DNA from: Solirubrobacter deserti
GTDB taxonomy: Bacteria; Actinomycetota; Thermoleophilia; Solirubrobacterales; Solirubrobacteraceae
Reading direction: 5' to 3'
NCBI RefSeq assembly: GCF_027587175.1
Contig: NZ_JAPCID010000016.1
Coordinates: forward strand, 1 to 64,000
DNA length: 64,000 nt
Positions 1 through 7,936 of the stretch are shown here, piece after piece. The translations under genes were made by a program, and so were the position numbers. The notes beneath the pieces were generated by a model. It had not been told where the DNA came from. It saw only the letters and a list, made by a program, of their open reading frames with translations, and made no database searches. Numbering within the stretch: position 1 is the first letter of the stretch; the number at the start of each line of letters is the position of its first letter.

Positions 1-68
1 CGCACTCAGCGATCGGCAACCGACCGCCTATCAGCCGCGTTCACAACCTCTAGAGGCAGGACACCTAG

Positions 69-458
69 CTACTCACCGCGCGGCGCGTAGCGCCCGTGCA
101 GCATCAGCGGGTTGCCGTCCGGGTCGGCGAAGAACGCCATGTGACACACGCCCGTGTCCACGATGTCGCCGAAGAACGTCACGCCCTTGCCCTCGAGGTG
201 CCCGCGCAGACCCTTGACGTCGTCGGTGTGCAGCGCGATCGCGTTCGTGTTGGCCGCGAAGTCACGGCCCGCGGTCGACGGGTCCCACACGCTCAACGTC
301 GTGCCGTCGAGGTCGAACTCCGAGAACGGCTTGTCCAGCGTGTGGTCCGACTGGACGAGGCCGAGCGTGTCCGTGTAGAACGCGGTGGCGCGCTCGGCGT
401 CCTGCGTCGGGATCGGGACGAAGTCGACGCGCGTGATCGCGGGCGTGGTCGTGGTCAT
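69..458 (-). CDS. VOC family (glyoxalase/bleomycin-resistance fold) protein
   Basis: A 129-residue single-module VOC protein, the usual size for the family. The N-terminus (VDFVPIPTQDAERATAFYTD) is the typical first beta-alpha unit, and the end (ADPDGNPLMLHGRY) is the typical last strand with the 'DPDGN' turn. Such proteins bind a metal and a small substrate. They include lactoylglutathione lyases, dioxygenases and antibiotic-binding proteins, and the sequence does not choose among them. The gene is divergent from a small gene starting about 90 bp away. No operon partner is visible upstream in the window. The ATG start fits the fold, so the call is firm at family level only. Confidence 0.85.
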   Translation of the reverse strand: MTTTTPAITRVDFVPIPTQDAERATAFYTDTLGLVQSDHTLDKPFSEFDLDGTTLSVWDPSTAGRDFAANTNAIALHTDDVKGLRGHLEGKGVTFFGDIVDTGVCHMAFFADPDGNPLMLHGRYAPRGE

Positions 459-548
459 GCTTCGAGGCTACGGGCGGTTGCGGTCAACTTCTGACCGCAA
501 CAATTGCCGTTACCCTGCTGACCGAACCTGCGTACCGACTCGCGGATC

Positions 549-818
549 GTGACAAAGTCAACGCACGTCATGACCCGCTTTGAAGCTCCCCCGCGCTCAG
601 AGTTGCTCCGCCGTGTGCTCGGTTGTCTGTGCGATCACCCGCACGACAACACGCCCGAGTTGCTGTCCGCGCGGATCGCCGTCTTCGACACCGAAGCCGT
701 CGCCGCCGCGTTGGAGGCGCTCGAGCAAGACTCCTACGTGCTCTCAGCCGGCGACCACTGGTCGCTCACGCGGCGCGGCTGGCTGGCCGCGCGCGCGTGC
801 GAACAGCAGGTCGCCTAG
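549..818 (+). CDS. Small putative winged-helix protein
   Basis: An 89-residue protein of unknown function. The order helix, helix and 'ALEALEQDSYVL' followed by a short hairpin and 'WSLTRRGWLAARA' resembles a winged-helix domain of the kind found in small regulators. This is inference from pattern only. The GTG at this position gives the longest frame. An ATG 21 bases in (570) is an equally good start. It is divergent from the VOC gene and converges on argS, ending 7 bp from it. Base composition matches real coding DNA in the neighbourhood. Confidence 0.6.
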   Translation: MTKSTHVMTRFEAPPRSELLRRVLGCLCDHPHDNTPELLSARIAVFDTEAVAAALEALEQDSYVLSAGDHWSLTRRGWLAARACEQQVA

Positions 819-825
819 GCCGCGG

Positions 826-2550
826 TCACATCCGCGCCGGCACGGTGATGCCGAGCAGGCCGAGGCCGCGCTCGAGCGTCGCCGCGGTGAGGTCGCACAG
901 CGCGAGCCGCGACGCGCGCCGCTCCGGCGTGTCCGCCTTGAGCACCGGGCACGCCTCGTAGAAGCGGGTGTAGAGTCCGGCCAGCTCGTACAGGTACGTG
1001 CACAGCCGGTGCGGCTCGAGCGTCTCCGTCATCAGCTCGAGCACGTCGCCGAAGTCCGCGAGCTTGAGCACGAGCGTGCGCTCGATCGGCTCGTCCAGCG
1101 CCGTGACAGCGGTGGAGTGCTCGTCCGCGCGCTCGGCGATCGACGCCGCGCGCACGCACGCGTAGAGCATGTACGGCGCGGTGTTGCCGTCCAGCGCGAG
1201 CATCCGGTCGAAGCTGAAGATCAGGTCGCGCTGCCTCGACGTGGACAGGTCGGCGTACTTGACGGCGCCGATGCCCACCGCGCGCGCGATCGCGGCGCGC
1301 TCGTCCTCGGGCAGGTCGGCGTCGCGCTCGTCGACGATCGCCCGCGCCCGCTGCACGGCGCTGTCGAGCAGGTCGGTGAGCGGGACGGTGCCGCCCGCAC
1401 GGGTCTTGAACGGCTTGCCGTCGTCGCCGAGCATCGCGCCGAACGGGACGTGCTCGGGCCGGACGCCGTTGATCCAGCCCGCGGTGCTCGCCGCGTCGAA
1501 GACCATCGCGAAGTGCTGGGCCTGGCGCGCGTCGGTGACGTAGATCATCCGGTCGGCCTTGAGCTCCTGCGCGCTGTGCCGGATGGTGGCGAGGTCGGTC
1601 GTGCCGTAGCCGTAGCCGCCGTCGGACTTGCGGACCATCAGCACGCTCGGCCGGCCGTCCTGGTCGGTGAAGCGCTCGGAGGCGACGACGACCGCGCCCT
1701 CGCTCTCGGTCGCGACACCGGCATTGAGCAGGTCCTCGACCGTGCCGGGCAGCAGCGGGTTGTAGAAGCTCTCCGCCATCAGGTGCTCGTCGGTGAGCGT
1801 GACGTCGAGTTGCGCGTAGATCGCGTTGATGTGCGCGAGCGAGACGTCGACGAGGTCCTGCCACAGGGCGAGCGTCTGCTCGTCACCGGCCTGCAGCGCG
1901 ACGACGCGGCGCCGCGCGGCCTCCTTGAACTCGGCGTCCTCGTCGAAGCGCGCCTTGGCCTGGCGGTAGAGCTCGCCGAGCGCGGCGAAGTCCCGCAGGT
2001 GCTCGACGCCCGTGTCGAGCATGTGCTGCGTGAGCATCCCGAACTGCGTGCCCCAGTCGCCGAGGTGGTTGGCGCGGATCACGGTGTGGCCCTCGAACTC
2101 GAGCGCGCGCACGAGCGCGTCGCCGATCACCGTCGAGCGCAGGTGGCCGACGTGCATCTCCTTGGCGACGTTCGGCGCGCTGTAGTCGACATAGACCGTC
2201 TGCGGGTGCTCGGCGAGCGGCACCCCGAGCCGCTCGTCGCCCAGCGCGAACGTCGCCCACCTGGCGAGCGCGGCCGGGGCGAACGCGAGGTTGAGGAAGC
2301 CCGGGCCCGCGACCTGGACGCTGGTCAGCAGGCCGCCGGCGTCGCCGAGCTCGGCGGCGACCTTCTCGGCGATCGCGCGCGGCGGCTCGCCGACAACCTT
2401 GGCGAGCTTCATCGCGAAGTTGGCCTGCCAGTCGACGCCCGGCTGGCGGCTGGGCACGAGCAGCGGGTCGACGTCAGGCTGGCCGACGGCGCGCTCGATC
2501 GCCGCCGCCAGCGCTGCCCGCACGCCGTGGGAAGGCGGAAGAGGCGGCAC
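826..2550 (-). CDS. argS: Arginine--tRNA ligase (ArgRS)
   Basis: Charges tRNA-Arg with arginine in the cytosol, using ATP. The 574-residue length is normal. An N-terminal Add1-type domain (about 1-115) is followed by the class I catalytic core with the HIGH-type motif HVGH at 133-136 inside 'SAPNVAKEMHVGHLRST', which is characteristic of ArgRS. 'DGKPFKTRAGG' stands in the region of the KMSKS loop, in the degenerate form usual for ArgRS. The C-terminal DALR anticodon-binding domain ends the protein ('LYTRFYEACPVL'). It is a stand-alone gene with no partner that explains its regulation. The ATG is followed directly by the domain, so the start is good. Confidence 0.97.
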   Translation of the reverse strand: MPPLPPSHGVRAALAAAIERAVGQPDVDPLLVPSRQPGVDWQANFAMKLAKVVGEPPRAIAEKVAAELGDAGGLLTSVQVAGPGFLNLAFAPAALARWATFALGDERLGVPLAEHPQTVYVDYSAPNVAKEMHVGHLRSTVIGDALVRALEFEGHTVIRANHLGDWGTQFGMLTQHMLDTGVEHLRDFAALGELYRQAKARFDEDAEFKEAARRRVVALQAGDEQTLALWQDLVDVSLAHINAIYAQLDVTLTDEHLMAESFYNPLLPGTVEDLLNAGVATESEGAVVVASERFTDQDGRPSVLMVRKSDGGYGYGTTDLATIRHSAQELKADRMIYVTDARQAQHFAMVFDAASTAGWINGVRPEHVPFGAMLGDDGKPFKTRAGGTVPLTDLLDSAVQRARAIVDERDADLPEDERAAIARAVGIGAVKYADLSTSRQRDLIFSFDRMLALDGNTAPYMLYACVRAASIAERADEHSTAVTALDEPIERTLVLKLADFGDVLELMTETLEPHRLCTYLYELAGLYTRFYEACPVLKADTPERRASRLALCDLTAATLERGLGLLGITVPARM

Positions 2551-2577
2551 GCGCTAAGACGCTAGCGCGCGTTGCCC

Positions 2578-3183
2578 TCAAATCCAGCCGAGCCGTCTCG
2601 CCGTCGCGACGGCCTCGTGGCGGTTCGCGGCGTCGAGCTTGCTCATCGCGTTTGAGAGGTAGTTGCGCACGGTGCCGGGCGAGAGCGCGGCGCGGTCGGC
2701 GATCTCGTCGATCGGCGCGCCGCTCGCGGCCAGCTCGAGCACGTCCGCCTCGCGCGGCGTGAGCGGGCTGTCCCCGGCGGCGATCGCCTCGGCCGCGAGC
2801 TCCGGGTCCACATGGCGCCCGCCCGCCTGCACGGTGCGCACGACCGAGGCGAGCGTCACCGACGACGTCGTCTTAGGCAGAAAGCCGCGCACCCCGGCCG
2901 CGAGCGCGCGCTTGAGGTGGCCCGGCCGGCCGTGGCTGGTCACGATCACGCACCCGCAGCGCGGCAGCCGTTGCGCGAGCTGCTCGGCGACGGCGATCCC
3001 GTCCAGCCCGGGCATCTGCAGGTCGAGCACGGCGACGTCGACGGCGTGCTCGACCGCCAGCCGCACGGCCTCGTCGCCGCGCGCGGCCTGCGCGACCACG
3101 TGCAGGTCGTCCTCGAGATCGAGCATCTGCCCGAGCGCGGTGCGGATCAGGTGCTCGTCGTCGGCGAGCAGGATGCGGATCAT
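2578..3183 (-). CDS. NarL/LuxR-family response regulator
   Basis: A 201-residue two-component response regulator. The receiver domain (about 1-120) has the acidic pair at D8-D9 and the phosphoacceptor at D54 ('AVLDLQMPG'). The C-terminal LuxR-type HTH (about 135-200) contains 'LTPREADVLELAASGAPIDEIA' in the family pattern. Its ATG overlaps the stop of the upstream sensor kinase gene (ATGA), so the two are translationally coupled and surely a pair. The kinase follows directly on an ABC-2 exporter, so the regulator probably controls that transporter, in the manner of DesKR/LiaRS-like export systems. The target is inferred from position alone. Confidence 0.93.
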   Translation of the reverse strand: MIRILLADDEHLIRTALGQMLDLEDDLHVVAQAARGDEAVRLAVEHAVDVAVLDLQMPGLDGIAVAEQLAQRLPRCGCVIVTSHGRPGHLKRALAAGVRGFLPKTTSSVTLASVVRTVQAGGRHVDPELAAEAIAAGDSPLTPREADVLELAASGAPIDEIADRAALSPGTVRNYLSNAMSKLDAANRHEAVATARRLGWI

Positions 3184-4328
3184 GCGGTCTCCTGGGAGCT
3201 GAGCGGGCCGGCGCCGGGGAACCGAGCCACCACGATCCAATGGTCGCCCTCGGCTCCGGCTTCGAGAGAGGCGCCGAGCGGCGCGAGCCGTTCCCGCAGG
3301 CCGCGCAGGCCCGAGCCGTCGGTGCCGTCGACCAGGTGGGCGCCGTCGTTGTCGATGCGCAGCTCGCCGTCGGCGAAGGCGATGCGCACGCAACCCGCGC
3401 TCGAGTGGCGCAGCACGTTGGTGACGCTCTCGCGCACGACCCAGCCGGCGGGCTCGTGCCACGCGCGCGGCAGCGCGCCGACGCTGAGCCGGACGTCGAT
3501 GCCGGCCGAGCGCAGCAGCGAGCGCGCGCCCTCGAGCTCGTTGAGGAAGTTCGTGGACCGGTAGCCGCGTGCGAGCTCGCGCGCCTCGCGCAGCGCCTCG
3601 TGGGCAACCGTGCGCACCTCCAGCATGCGCCCGGCGGCGCGTTCGTCGCCGCGGGCCGCGAGCGTCGCGGCGAGCTCGGCCTGGACCGCGATCGTGGACA
3701 GCTGGCGGCCGAGGACGTCGTGGACGTCGCGCGAGAAGCGCAGCCGCTCTTCCACGACGGCCAGCTCGGCCTTGGCACGGCTGGCGTCGTCGAGCTCACG
3801 CACGATGCCGAGCAGCCACAGCGAGGCGCGGACGGTGAACACGAAGAAGGCGCTGACGAAGATCCCGGCGGCGACGCTGATGGGCTGGCCCCCGGTGATC
3901 CCGAACACCGCCGTGGGGACCAGGATGAGCGCGGGCAGGATGCGCCGGCCCGGGACGACCGCGAAGACCAGGATCGCGCTCGCGACCGCGATCAGGACCG
4001 CGGAGCCGCGCGGGTCGCCTTCCAGCCGCAGCTCGGCGAGCACGACGTACGCGGCGCTCGCGACCAGCAGCGGCGCCAGCCGCGGCCACGGCAGCGGGTG
4101 CACGTCCGGGAGGCGGTTCAGCAGCGTCTGCAGCGCCACGTGCGCGCACACGGTGACGACGAGCCCGCCGCCGAGCAGCTCGGCGACGGGCGTGGAGTCT
4201 TCGGCATTGACGACCGCGGTCAGCAGCGCGGAGGCGTTGAACCCCCACAGCACGGTGTACAGCGACCAGCGCGTGTAGAGGCCGACGCGCCCGACGCGCG
4301 ACAGCTCCGACCAGCGCGGCCAGCGCAC
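3180..4328 (-). CDS. DesK/NarX-type sensor histidine kinase
   Basis: A 382-residue membrane histidine kinase. The N-terminal half (about 20-180) holds five or six hydrophobic segments with no large extracellular domain, suggesting it senses the membrane or a partner transporter. A HisKA_3 dimerisation region has the phosphoaccepting H203 in 'SRDVHDVLGRQLS'. The HATPase domain shows 'VTNVLRHS' (N box) and a 'DGSGLRGLRERL' G box. The GTG start lies 2 bp after the permease stop. Longer in-frame starts would run back into the permease gene and give an arginine-rich non-domain tail. The gene forms an operon with the exporter upstream and the response regulator downstream. Confidence 0.92.
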   Translation of the reverse strand: MRWPRWSELSRVGRVGLYTRWSLYTVLWGFNASALLTAVVNAEDSTPVAELLGGGLVVTVCAHVALQTLLNRLPDVHPLPWPRLAPLLVASAAYVVLAELRLEGDPRGSAVLIAVASAILVFAVVPGRRILPALILVPTAVFGITGGQPISVAAGIFVSAFFVFTVRASLWLLGIVRELDDASRAKAELAVVEERLRFSRDVHDVLGRQLSTIAVQAELAATLAARGDERAAGRMLEVRTVAHEALREARELARGYRSTNFLNELEGARSLLRSAGIDVRLSVGALPRAWHEPAGWVVRESVTNVLRHSSAGCVRIAFADGELRIDNDGAHLVDGTDGSGLRGLRERLAPLGASLEAGAEGDHWIVVARFPGAGPLSSQETA

Positions 4329-4330
4329 GT

Positions 4331-5116
4331 TCAGGACCGCGGCTCCCACCGCATCGAGCGCGAGGCCAGCGAGCACGCGGCGATGGTCCAGGCGGCCATG
4401 ACGATCAGCGGCGGGCCGGCGGCGCTCCACGTCTCGGCGAAGCTCAGCGTCTTCTCCGTCGCTTCCGCGCCGTCGAAGCCGAACCAGCCGACGCGGACGA
4501 GCTCGTTCATCGCGGCGCCCGGCGTGGCGTCGATGATCCGGGCCAGCGTCTCGTTGCTGTCGGCCAGCGACGCGCCGAGCGGTCCGAGGGAGGCCAGGAG
4601 GATGATCGGCATGCTGGTCAGCTGTGCGGCTTCGGCGCTGCGGGTCCAGGCGGCGGTCCAGTACGCGAACGCCGTGAACATGATGACCGCCAGCACGGCA
4701 GCAGCGGCGTAGAGCACCGGGTTGACCGGCAGCGGCTGCTCGAACAGCTGCGACAACGGCACGACCACGGCGCTGATGACCAGCGCGCTGACGATCCCGG
4801 GCAGCGCGATCGAGACGATCATCTCGGCGTCACGCGTCTCCCCCGTCCGCATCCGCTTGAGCACGAGCTCGTCGCGGCGGCTGACGAACTGGGAGAGCAC
4901 GTTGTAGTAGACGGGGAACAGTCCGACGACCAGGAACACGGTCGTGATCGAGGTCGCGCCCACGGCCGGGTCGCCGCGCTCGCCGGCGAGCATGATCAGG
5001 ATCGGCAGGACCGGCAGCACGACGGCGTAGACGAACGCGAGCCGGTTGCGGGTCAGCAGGACCGCGTTCCAGCGCGCGAGGTTGAGCGTCCGCTTGAGGG
5101 AGAAGGCGGAGGTCAT
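4331..5116 (-). CDS. ABC-2 type transporter permease
   Basis: A 261-residue integral membrane protein with six hydrophobic segments and an N-terminal cytoplasmic helix ('LKRTLNLARWNAVLLTRNR'), typical of ABC-2 permeases that export drugs, lipids or peptides. Its ATG overlaps the stop of the ATP-binding subunit gene (ATGA), and the sensor kinase follows 2 bp downstream, so ATPase, permease, kinase and regulator form one operon. The substrate cannot be read from the sequence. The association with a two-component pair suggests an envelope-stress or antimicrobial exporter. Confidence 0.9.
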   Translation of the reverse strand: MTSAFSLKRTLNLARWNAVLLTRNRLAFVYAVVLPVLPILIMLAGERGDPAVGATSITTVFLVVGLFPVYYNVLSQFVSRRDELVLKRMRTGETRDAEMIVSIALPGIVSALVISAVVVPLSQLFEQPLPVNPVLYAAAAVLAVIMFTAFAYWTAAWTRSAEAAQLTSMPIILLASLGPLGASLADSNETLARIIDATPGAAMNELVRVGWFGFDGAEATEKTLSFAETWSAAGPPLIVMAAWTIAACSLASRSMRWEPRS

Positions 5117-6084
5117 GCGAGGCTCCTTTCGGGGGTGCTGCCCGCGGGCGTCTGCGGGACGTCCGGATCGCGGCCGTCGGCGATGGCGAGGAAGACGCTC
5201 TCGAGGCTCGGGCTGCGGGCGTCGAGGTCGTCGAGGCGGACGTCCTGCGCCCGTGCCCACAGCATCAGCTCGGTCAGCGTCTCCTGCAGCGCGCTCGTCT
5301 CGAGCGTCGTGCGGTGATGCTCGCGCGTGACGCGCGTGAGGCCGGGCAGCTCGGGGACGTCGATGAGGCCCTCGAAGCTGATCATCGACGGGTGGCCCTC
5401 GGCGATCTGCGTGGGCGTGCCCGACCGGACGATCTCGCCGGCGTGCATGATCTCGAGCCGGTCGGCGAGCGTCTCCGCCTCCTCGAGGTAGTGCGTGGTG
5501 ATCAGCACGGTTGCGCCGTGGTCGCGCAGGTCGGACACGAGGCGCCAGACCTCGCGCCGGCTCTCGGGGTCAAGCCCGGTCGTGGGCTCGTCGAGGATGA
5601 CGAGCTCGGGGTCGCCCATCAGGGCGCAGGCGAGGTCGACGCGGCGCGTCTCGCCGCCGGAGAGCGCGAGCATGCGCACGTCGGCGCGCTCGGTGAGCGA
5701 GAGCCGCTCGAGCATCTCGTCGACCGGCAGCGGGTCCGAGAGCGTGCCGGCCCACTGGCGCAGCGTCTCGCGGACCGTGAGGTCGCCGGAGAAGCCGCTG
5801 CGCTGGAGCAGCACGCCGGTGCGGCGGCGGATCGCGCCGCGCTCGGAGATCGGGTCCATCCCGAGCACGCGGATCTCACCCGCGGTCGCGGGCGCGAGGC
5901 CTTCGATCACTTCCAGCGTGGACGTCTTGCCCGCGCCGTTCGTACCGAGCAGCGCGGTGATCGAGCCCGTGGGGACATCGAGGTCCACACCTCGGACAGC
6001 CTCGTAGGCGGAGGGTCCCTGCCCGTAGGTTCGACGCAGGCCGCGGACCTGGACCGCCGGCTTGGAACCTGGGTTCGTGTTCAT
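5113..6084 (-). CDS. ABC transporter ATP-binding protein (ABC-2 exporter)
   Basis: A 323-residue ATPase that powers the adjacent permease. Visible motifs are Walker A GTNGAGKT (47-54), signature LSGGE (141-145) and Walker B LVILDEP (161-167), followed by the switch histidine in 'VLITTHYLEEAETLADR'. A C-terminal extension of about 80 residues is typical of the DrrA/CcmA-like drug-export ATPases. It is the first gene of the four-gene exporter/two-component operon. The 'LLGTNGAGKT' form, with T where most have P or R, is common in actinobacterial members. Confidence 0.95.
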   Translation of the reverse strand: MNTNPGSKPAVQVRGLRRTYGQGPSAYEAVRGVDLDVPTGSITALLGTNGAGKTSTLEVIEGLAPATAGEIRVLGMDPISERGAIRRRTGVLLQRSGFSGDLTVRETLRQWAGTLSDPLPVDEMLERLSLTERADVRMLALSGGETRRVDLACALMGDPELVILDEPTTGLDPESRREVWRLVSDLRDHGATVLITTHYLEEAETLADRLEIMHAGEIVRSGTPTQIAEGHPSMISFEGLIDVPELPGLTRVTREHHRTTLETSALQETLTELMLWARAQDVRLDDLDARSPSLESVFLAIADGRDPDVPQTPAGSTPERSLA

Positions 6085-6169
6085 GCCCCCAAGGTCGCGA
6101 GCCGGCGGCGGCCCGTGTAGTACCGAGACTCACCAATTGCCCATGACGTCTGTCATGGGCGCGGCGGCG

Positions 6170-6355
6170 TCAGCAGCCCCAGCGCGGGTTGCAGATGCCC
6201 CCGTCGCGCATGATGATCCCCTGGGTGGGGACGCCGGCGGGGTTGACGTTCGCCGTGGCGCCGGAGACGGCCACGGGCGAGGCGGAAACAGGCCCGGCGA
6301 GCAGCGCGAACGCGGCCGTCGGGATCACGAGTGCGGCGAGCAGGCGGCGAAGCAT
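6170..6355 (-). CDS. Small exported peptide with a two-cysteine tail
   Basis: A 61-residue precursor. Residues 1-24 (MLRRLLAALVIPTAAFALLAG...) form a clear Sec signal peptide with an AxA-type site near 'VSAS'. The mature part is only about 37 residues and ends 'GGICNPRWGC', with two cysteines six residues apart that could form a small disulfide loop. The first ATG with a signal peptide is at 6355. An in-frame extension to 6418 would place basic and proline-rich residues before the signal and is less likely. It stands alone between the exporter operon and the tetR gene. I do not recognise the family. Confidence 0.6.
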   Translation of the reverse strand: MLRRLLAALVIPTAAFALLAGPVSASPVAVSGATANVNPAGVPTQGIIMRDGGICNPRWGC

Positions 6356-6439
6356 CGAAGCGTCCTCTCGGAGGTGTGCGGGAACGCTGCGCAGCCTCGC
6401 GCCGCCTCCGGGGAGCAACCATGGGGGAAACCCCTTGAC

Positions 6440-6973
6440 TTACACCCCGGGGGTGCGCAGGAGCGCTTCGATCTCGGCCGCGGTGTACGGGCGGTCGCGC
6501 AGGAGCGTGTGGAGGCAGATGCCCTCCACCAGGGCCTGGAAGGCCTGCCGGTCGGTGCCGGTGAGGGTCGGCGCGAACGTGTCGGCGATCACGTCGAGCC
6601 ACGCGAAGGCCTGGTCGCGCAACTGCGGGCGCCGGATCGCGAGCAGGTACAGCTCGTAACAGGCGATCCACTGGCCGCGGTGGTCGCGCACCTCGTCGGC
6701 GAGCAGCTGCGCGAGGCGGCCCAGGCTGCGGTCACCCTCGGCGCGCAGGGCGGCGACGAGATCGTCCGTGACCTGGTTGAGCGCGGTCGCGGCGAGCTCG
6801 TCGATGCCCCGGAAGTGGTAGCTCGCGGAGGCGAGCGGGACGCCGGCCTGCTCGGCCACGGCGCGGTGCGTCAGGCCGGCGAGGCCGTCGCGCTCGATCA
6901 CGGCCAGCGTGGCCTCGATCAGCTGGTGGCGGCGGGCCTCGCCGCGGGCGCGGCGCCCGTCGGGCTCGGTCAA
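6440..6973 (-). CDS. TetR-family transcriptional regulator
   Basis: A 177-residue TetR repressor. The N-terminal HTH (about 17-62) reads 'LTHRAVAEQAGVPLASASYHF', with the usual YHF end of the recognition helix. The helical C-terminal ligand domain fills the rest. Its ATG overlaps the stop of the SMR transporter gene upstream (ATGA), so it is co-transcribed with the pump. A strong 27-bp dyad sits just ahead of the pump gene and is the obvious operator. It probably represses the pump and itself until a toxic cation or drug binds. Confidence 0.9.
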   Translation of the reverse strand: MTEPDGRRARGEARRHQLIEATLAVIERDGLAGLTHRAVAEQAGVPLASASYHFRGIDELAATALNQVTDDLVAALRAEGDRSLGRLAQLLADEVRDHRGQWIACYELYLLAIRRPQLRDQAFAWLDVIADTFAPTLTGTDRQAFQALVEGICLHTLLRDRPYTAAEIEALLRTPGV

Positions 6974-7293
6974 TGCGCGCCTCCGGCTTCGAGCGCGAAC
7001 ACGCCGGCGACGACCAGCGCGAGCCCGCCGATCTGGATCGTGGTCAGCGTCTCGCCGAAGATCGGGACGCTGAGGATCGCGACGGCGGCGACACCCACGG
7101 CGGCCCAGATGCCGTACGCGATGCCGAGTGGCAGGTCCCGCTGGAGCGCGAGCGTGAGCAGGGTGAAAGCGGCGATGTAGCCGACGACGACCACGACGCT
7201 GAAGCCGAGCTTGGAGAAGCCCTCGGACGCCCGCAGGCTCATGGTGGCGATGACTTCGACGCTGATCGCGCCGGCGAGGAAGACGTATCCCAT
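6970..7293 (-). CDS. Small multidrug resistance (SMR/EmrE-type) transporter
   Basis: A 107-residue four-helix membrane transporter that exchanges protons for cationic drugs or guanidinium-like compounds. The essential membrane glutamate is E13 in 'GAISVEVIATMSL', matching E14 of EmrE. The motif 'GIAYGIWAAVGVAA' in helix 3 is also classical. The ATG at 7293 is preferred because a purine-rich AAAAGGG lies 6-7 bases ahead. A GTG nine bases further upstream is in frame but would overlap that site. It is co-transcribed with, and probably controlled by, the tetR gene that follows. Confidence 0.93.
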   Translation of the reverse strand: MGYVFLAGAISVEVIATMSLRASEGFSKLGFSVVVVVGYIAAFTLLTLALQRDLPLGIAYGIWAAVGVAAVAILSVPIFGETLTTIQIGGLALVVAGVFALEAGGAH

Positions 7294-7309
7294 GTCGAGC
7301 ACCCTTTTC

Positions 7310-7336
7310 TGAACGATCTTCTAGGAAGTTCGTTCA
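7310..7336. promoter_or_regulatory. 27-bp dyad, probable TetR operator
   Basis: The outer arms TGAACGA and TCGTTCA are perfect inverted repeats, and inner arms CTTC and GAAG lie around a short TAG centre. Only five positions break the symmetry. It sits 16 bp ahead of the SMR start and about 45 bp ahead of the divergent sigma-factor gene, so a bound repressor could affect both promoters. Assignment to the neighbouring TetR is by position and symmetry. Confidence 0.75.
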
Positions 7337-7381
7337 ACTTTAGCGTGTCACGTTGTGGCGTTCAACCGGAAGAGTTCAGTG

Positions 7382-7936
7382 GTGGCCGATTTCAGCCAGC
7401 TGAGCGACGAGGAGCTGCTCCGGCGCACACCCCGTGACGCGGCGGCGTTCGACGCGTTCTACGTGCGCCACGAGCGGCTCGTGCTCGGGTACCTGCGCAA
7501 GCGCACGGCGTCCGCGGACGTCGCGATCGACCTCGCGGCGGAGACGTTCGTCGCCGCGCTGGCGTCGGTGAAGCGCTACCGCGCGTCCGAAGGGCCGGCC
7601 GTCGCGTGGCTGCTCGGGATCGCCCGGCACAAGCTGCTGCGCTCGGTCGAGCGCGGCCGGGTGCAGGAGCGCGCGCGGCGCAAGCTGGGCGCGCCGCGCC
7701 TGGAGCTGATCGACGAGCGGCTCGAGCGCGTGGACCAGCTCGGCAACCGGTCGGTGGACGACCTGCTCGCGCAGCTGCGCCCGCGGGAGGCGGAGGCGAT
7801 CCGCGCGCGGGTGATCGAGGAGCTGACCTATCCGGAGCTGGCCGAGCGGATGCGCTGCTCGACGCTCGTCGCGCGCAAGCACGTGAGCCGCGGGCTGCTG
7901 ACCCTGAGAACGATCATGGAGCACGACGATGTCTGA
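7382..7936 (+). CDS. ECF-type RNA polymerase sigma factor
   Basis: A 184-residue sigma-70 family protein with region 2 (about 15-80, 'DLAAETFVAALASVKRYR') and region 4 (about 125-180, 'LTYPELAERMRCSTLVARKHVSRGL' as the HTH). The usual region 1 and 3 are absent, as in ECF factors. The GTG at 7382 follows a GGAAGAG ribosome site. A further in-frame GTG at 7355 would add nine residues. The stop overlaps the start of the next gene, which encodes a membrane protein probably working with it. The divergent promoter region is shared with the SMR-tetR operon. Confidence 0.9.
   Translation: MADFSQLSDEELLRRTPRDAAAFDAFYVRHERLVLGYLRKRTASADVAIDLAAETFVAALASVKRYRASEGPAVAWLLGIARHKLLRSVERGRVQERARRKLGAPRLELIDERLERVDQLGNRSVDDLLAQLRPREAEAIRARVIEELTYPELAERMRCSTLVARKHVSRGLLTLRTIMEHDDV

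Noticed and set aside
580-2565. Open frame of 661 codons opposite argS
   Set aside because: Crosses from the small winged-helix gene into argS, with only Arg/Val/Asp-rich filler.
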